Assembly: GCF_023634845.1 (NCBI RefSeq)
Contig: NZ_JAMLJL010000003.1
Coordinates: forward strand, 327,822 to 391,821
From: Flavobacterium amniphilum
Lineage (GTDB): Bacteria; Bacteroidota; Bacteroidia; Flavobacteriales; Flavobacteriaceae
Direction: 5' to 3'
Length of the DNA stretch: 64,000 nucleotides
Part shown: positions 60,777-64,000 of the stretch, piece by piece
Numbering within the stretch: the first letter of the stretch is position 1
Layout: each line of letters starts with the position of its first letter
The notes under the pieces: generated by a model
Told to the model about the DNA's origin: nothing
Seen by the model: the letters and a program-made list of their open reading frames with translations, nothing else
Database searches by the model: none
Translations under genes and position numbers: made by a program

Positions 60777-63641
60777 ATGAATTTTTTCAATAAAATCATC
60801 AAAAGAGTCGCAAATTTTTCTGTACAGTCATATGAGATTAACAAAGATAATTTGTATGATTTCTATCAATCAAACGAACTATTTAAAACTTGTGTTTTAA
60901 CTGCTTCAGAAAGTTTATATGCTGATTTAAATAAAAACAAAACAAAAAAGACAGAAGGTTCTTTATATAATTATTTTGCGAGAGCACACATGAACCCTAC
61001 CCCTTTTGGGATTTTCAATAACGTTGGAGTGTTAGAATGGGGGGATGAAACAAGGATATCCAAATCAAATGAACTATCATTATTCATCAAATATGACAAT
61101 TTGTTCCTAACAACAAAAATAGATGAAGGATTTGAAAAAAACTGGAGTAATTTAGTTTACTTCCCTAATCCAAGCATCCATTTCGTCAGCAATACAAAAA
61201 TTGGCTTTTACAAGTCTAAACCAAAAGAAAAAGACAACATTGAAATTGTATATAATGAAATTGATTTTGACGAAGACTTATCGTGGCTTTTAGATCAATT
61301 TAAAAATGGAAAGAAAATAGATTTGGTAATTGAGAGTCTTGAACAACAAGGTTTTGACAGATTCAATATTGAGGCTTTTTTGATTGACACTATAGATACC
61401 GGAGTCATAATCGAATCTTTTTTATTTGATTCTTATACTGAAAAGCTAAACAGTCTATTCCAGCCTTATCATTCAAATTTAATTGATCAAAAAAGACACA
61501 ATCTCATTACTAATAAAGATATTGTAAATTTCAGAAAAAATTATACTGAAGAACTAAACAACATTTTTCCAAACGGTGACAGGCCTAAGAACTTTTATGC
61601 AATAAACAGTTTTGATTTTCAGCATGCAAGTATATTGGATTCTGAAATTAAAGAAAAAATAAATCAATACATAAATTTCATAGTTCAATACAATTCAACA
61701 ACTGCACCTTTAAATAAAAAACTAAACAAATTCATCAATAAAGTCCAGGAGAGATACAATGAGGGTTTTATCCCCCTAAATGAAATTTTCAATCCGTATT
61801 CCGGTATAAATTATTTAGAAATCGACACCGAAAACAAAATCGAATTGCATGAAGATATTTTAATGAAAATTCTAAATTCTTCAGACAATAACCTTTTTTT
61901 AAATCTTCCCACTGAAGAAAACATCGAAATCAAAAGAAAAAAACTTCCGGCTACTTTTTCTGTCATAGTAGAAACATTAACAGAAAAAGAATCCAAAAAA
62001 GCTACTGTATATATCCGTAATTTAGGTTATCAATCGGCTTTAGCAATGATATCTCGGTTTAGCGATGTAACCCATACTGCATGTCAGGATGTTATACAAT
62101 TCGAAAAAGAATCTAATGAAGATAAAATAATTGCTGAAATAAATTGCATTGGTACATTCAGAAGTATCAATATAGCACCGGCTGAACAGCATTATGATTT
62201 TTCCATACCGATAAATACTATACATAGTGAAACTTCAAATCCAATTTTATTATCTGACATTTATGCACATCTTGAAAACGGTAATTTGTCACTAGTTTCC
62301 AAACAATTTCAAAAACAAATTTTGCCCAAAAAAGTATCAGCAATAAACTCAAGGCTTCTGGATTCAGATATTTATAATTTCTTATGTGATTATGAATTGT
62401 ACAACCAGGAAATTTATCCTGTAATTTTTGACTTCAATTTATTCCAACATTCTTTACCTTTTATCGCCAGAATATATCTCAGTGAAGGCATTTTGCTGTA
62501 TCCAGCACAGATGATGCTGATTAACAATAATTTAGACATTGATGAATTCAAGAATTATCTTAAGGCTAAAATCAAACAATATAATTTTTCACAACACTTA
62601 ATAATCAAAAATTCCTATAATGAAATTATTATTGATATTGAAAACCCCGAAAATTTAAAAAAGCTGCATGAGAAATTAAAAGAGAAAAAGTGGCTATATG
62701 TAAAAGAAAATATTTATGAGTATTTTGAACCGAATATCACTGATGGGGTTGAAAATTTTGCTCATGAATTAGTTGTTGGTGTCCAAAATCCACATTACAA
62801 AAGAGAAAATATCGATTACAGTAAGTTAGATATTTCTTATGCCAATCATCAAAATGCAGCAGTAACTTCTGACTGGCTGTATTTAGAACTATATTGTAAA
62901 TCTCAAGCAGATTCTGAAATATTGAACACAATTTATAATAAGATTATAGCTATGAACAAGACTGATCAATTCTTTTTTGTAAACTATTACAACCCAGAAA
63001 GACACTTAAGATTACGATTTAAAACAAAATCAATCGAAGACAAAACACATATAATCGATACTGTTCACGATTTAAAAACCAGAAATCTTATAAGTTCTTA
63101 TAAAATATTGCCTTACAATCAGGAAAAAAGGAGATATGGAGGCGAAGAAATGATGGCATTAACCGAGAAGATTTTCGATTTAGACAGCCGTGATTTTTTA
63201 AAAAACATTACCTCCAAAAACCCGGACGAGAAAAATTTAAAAACCCTTGCTGTTTTAAAAATGAGAAACTATCTATACTTCTTTAACTTACCTTTAGATG
63301 ACGCAATTAATTATTGCGAAACATCGATTGTTAATTTCTCAAAAGAATTTGAATTAACCTCAGAGCAAAGGAAAGAATTTAACAAGGAATATTCCGAAAT
63401 AAGAGAAGATTTATTAAATTTTGACTACAAAACTTTTTTGGAGGATTCTGATTTCAGAAAAATTTATCTCAATCATCTGCAGAACAAAACATCAGAATAT
63501 TCCGGCATAATCTGGTCTACGATTCATATGAGCATGAATAGGCATTTTAGTAGTAATCAAAGATTTAATGAATTTAAAATTTATTACTTAACCAAGCAAT
63601 ATTTAAATCAGCTTAAATTTACAAAAATCAATCGCAATTAA
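60777..63641 (+). CDS. lanB: Full-length lantibiotic dehydratase LanB
   Basis: A 954-aa cytosolic enzyme. The large N-terminal glutamylation domain (about 1-660) includes the LanB-type start (YFARAHMNPTPFGIFNNVGVLEWGD, about 63-87). The C-terminal elimination domain of the SpaB/thiopeptide type (about 690-950) includes DWLYLELYCKSQADSEIL, FFVNYYNPERHLRLRF and YKILPYNQEKRRYGG. Bacteroidota loci often split LanB in two genes, but this one is fused as in Firmicutes. It activates Ser/Thr with Glu from glutamyl-tRNA, then eliminates to dehydro residues. It is the last gene of the operon seen; no exporter is found downstream within the window. Confidence 0.92.
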   Translation: MNFFNKIIKRVANFSVQSYEINKDNLYDFYQSNELFKTCVLTASESLYADLNKNKTKKTEGSLYNYFARAHMNPTPFGIFNNVGVLEWGDETRISKSNELSLFIKYDNLFLTTKIDEGFEKNWSNLVYFPNPSIHFVSNTKIGFYKSKPKEKDNIEIVYNEIDFDEDLSWLLDQFKNGKKIDLVIESLEQQGFDRFNIEAFLIDTIDTGVIIESFLFDSYTEKLNSLFQPYHSNLIDQKRHNLITNKDIVNFRKNYTEELNNIFPNGDRPKNFYAINSFDFQHASILDSEIKEKINQYINFIVQYNSTTAPLNKKLNKFINKVQERYNEGFIPLNEIFNPYSGINYLEIDTENKIELHEDILMKILNSSDNNLFLNLPTEENIEIKRKKLPATFSVIVETLTEKESKKATVYIRNLGYQSALAMISRFSDVTHTACQDVIQFEKESNEDKIIAEINCIGTFRSINIAPAEQHYDFSIPINTIHSETSNPILLSDIYAHLENGNLSLVSKQFQKQILPKKVSAINSRLLDSDIYNFLCDYELYNQEIYPVIFDFNLFQHSLPFIARIYLSEGILLYPAQMMLINNNLDIDEFKNYLKAKIKQYNFSQHLIIKNSYNEIIIDIENPENLKKLHEKLKEKKWLYVKENIYEYFEPNITDGVENFAHELVVGVQNPHYKRENIDYSKLDISYANHQNAAVTSDWLYLELYCKSQADSEILNTIYNKIIAMNKTDQFFFVNYYNPERHLRLRFKTKSIEDKTHIIDTVHDLKTRNLISSYKILPYNQEKRRYGGEEMMALTEKIFDLDSRDFLKNITSKNPDEKNLKTLAVLKMRNYLYFFNLPLDDAINYCETSIVNFSKEFELTSEQRKEFNKEYSEIREDLLNFDYKTFLEDSDFRKIYLNHLQNKTSEYSGIIWSTIHMSMNRHFSSNQRFNEFKIYYLTKQYLNQLKFTKINRN

Positions 63642-63662
63642 AAGCACCAAACAGTTCAATCA

Positions 63663-64000
63663 GACAATTTAGCAAAACAGATCGCTTTCATCAAAGAGAT
63701 TGACAAGGTAAAGTACATTCAGAGAAGAACCAAGTTATTCAACAGCGACAGGCGGGAGAATGATGCAGAACACAGTTGGCACCTCGCCATGATGACCCTT
63801 ATTCTGGCCGAACATTCAGACAAACCCATTGATGTGCTTAAAGTTTTAAAAATGGTCTTGATTCATGACATAGTCGAAATTGATGCCGGCGACACTTTTA
63901 TTTACGATACTGCGAAGAACCACAGCAATACAGAAGAAGAGCTTATGGCGGCGAAACGCATTTTCGGGTTATTGCCGGAAGAACAGGCGGCAGAATTTAT
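63663..64000 (+). pseudogene. 5'-truncated second copy of the HD-domain gene (runs off window)
   Basis: Begins at codon 4 of the gene at 56604, without its start codon or ribosome site, and continues to the window edge with one synonymous difference in 338 bp. It is in frame with the lanB stop 22 bp upstream, with no ATG, GTG or TTG in between, so it has no start of its own. It fits the junction of a tandem duplication; see the findings. Confidence 0.9.

Overview
The window looks like chromosome of a member of the Flavobacteriaceae (Flavobacterium-like; inferred from gene content, not from a database search). The signs are a type IX secretion sorting domain, a DnaE with a fused N-terminal proofreading exonuclease, DUF4407, DUF4153 and TANFOR-type proteins, promoters of the Bacteroidota pattern TTTG-N18-22-TAnnTTTG, and short Gly-Gly leader peptides.

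Left end (1-6.7 kb): visibly A+T-rich. The 3' part of a peptide-exporting ABC transporter and its HlyD-type adaptor come first. A block on the minus strand follows (DUF6371 zinc-ribbon/Toprim-like, DUF3987 ATPase-like, an excisionase-type helix-turn-helix and an unknown coiled protein). This block resembles the replication and control genes of a mobilisable element and stops at tRNA-Leu(UAG). No integrase or relaxase is visible. From 6.8 kb to 43 kb the sequence is ordinary chromosome: an M20 peptidase, a small methyltransferase, an amine-oxidase-like flavoprotein, DUF4407, PH/SHOCT, MmcQ, cyclase, DUF4153, ruvC-hemW, a flippase-like protein plus a glycosyltransferase, DUF456, DUF58, a T9SS cargo protein, trxA and dnaE. 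Two unusual loci lie inside it. One is an array of intact and decayed tRNA-Asp units with a GIY-YIG nuclease gene in the middle (21.8-22.8 kb). The other is a three-gene operon for a probable cell-surface assembly (beta-barrel, 1516-aa TANFOR protein, 639-aa FN3 protein; 26.2-34.3 kb), divergent from a LytTR response regulator and a TPR-sensor histidine kinase (34.6-37.3 kb).

43-57 kb is accessory: almost all on the plus strand, with many small lipoproteins or secreted proteins, TPR proteins, two GNAT acetyltransferases and at least two frameshifted genes. Between them are simple tandem repeats (7-bp x 26, 11-bp x 11, 8-bp x 8) and short dispersed repeats.

57.2-63.6 kb is again A+T-rich and carries a class I lanthipeptide locus: a Gly-Gly-leader precursor with four cysteines (57562-57735) and its own terminator, a secreted S41 peptidase, LanC and full-length LanB. 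The first 338 bp visible after it repeat the start of the HD-domain gene that precedes the locus, from codon 4 onward, with one mismatch at a constant offset of 7050 bp. The simplest reading is a recent tandem duplication of a 7,050-bp unit, so a second lanthipeptide locus is predicted just past the window.
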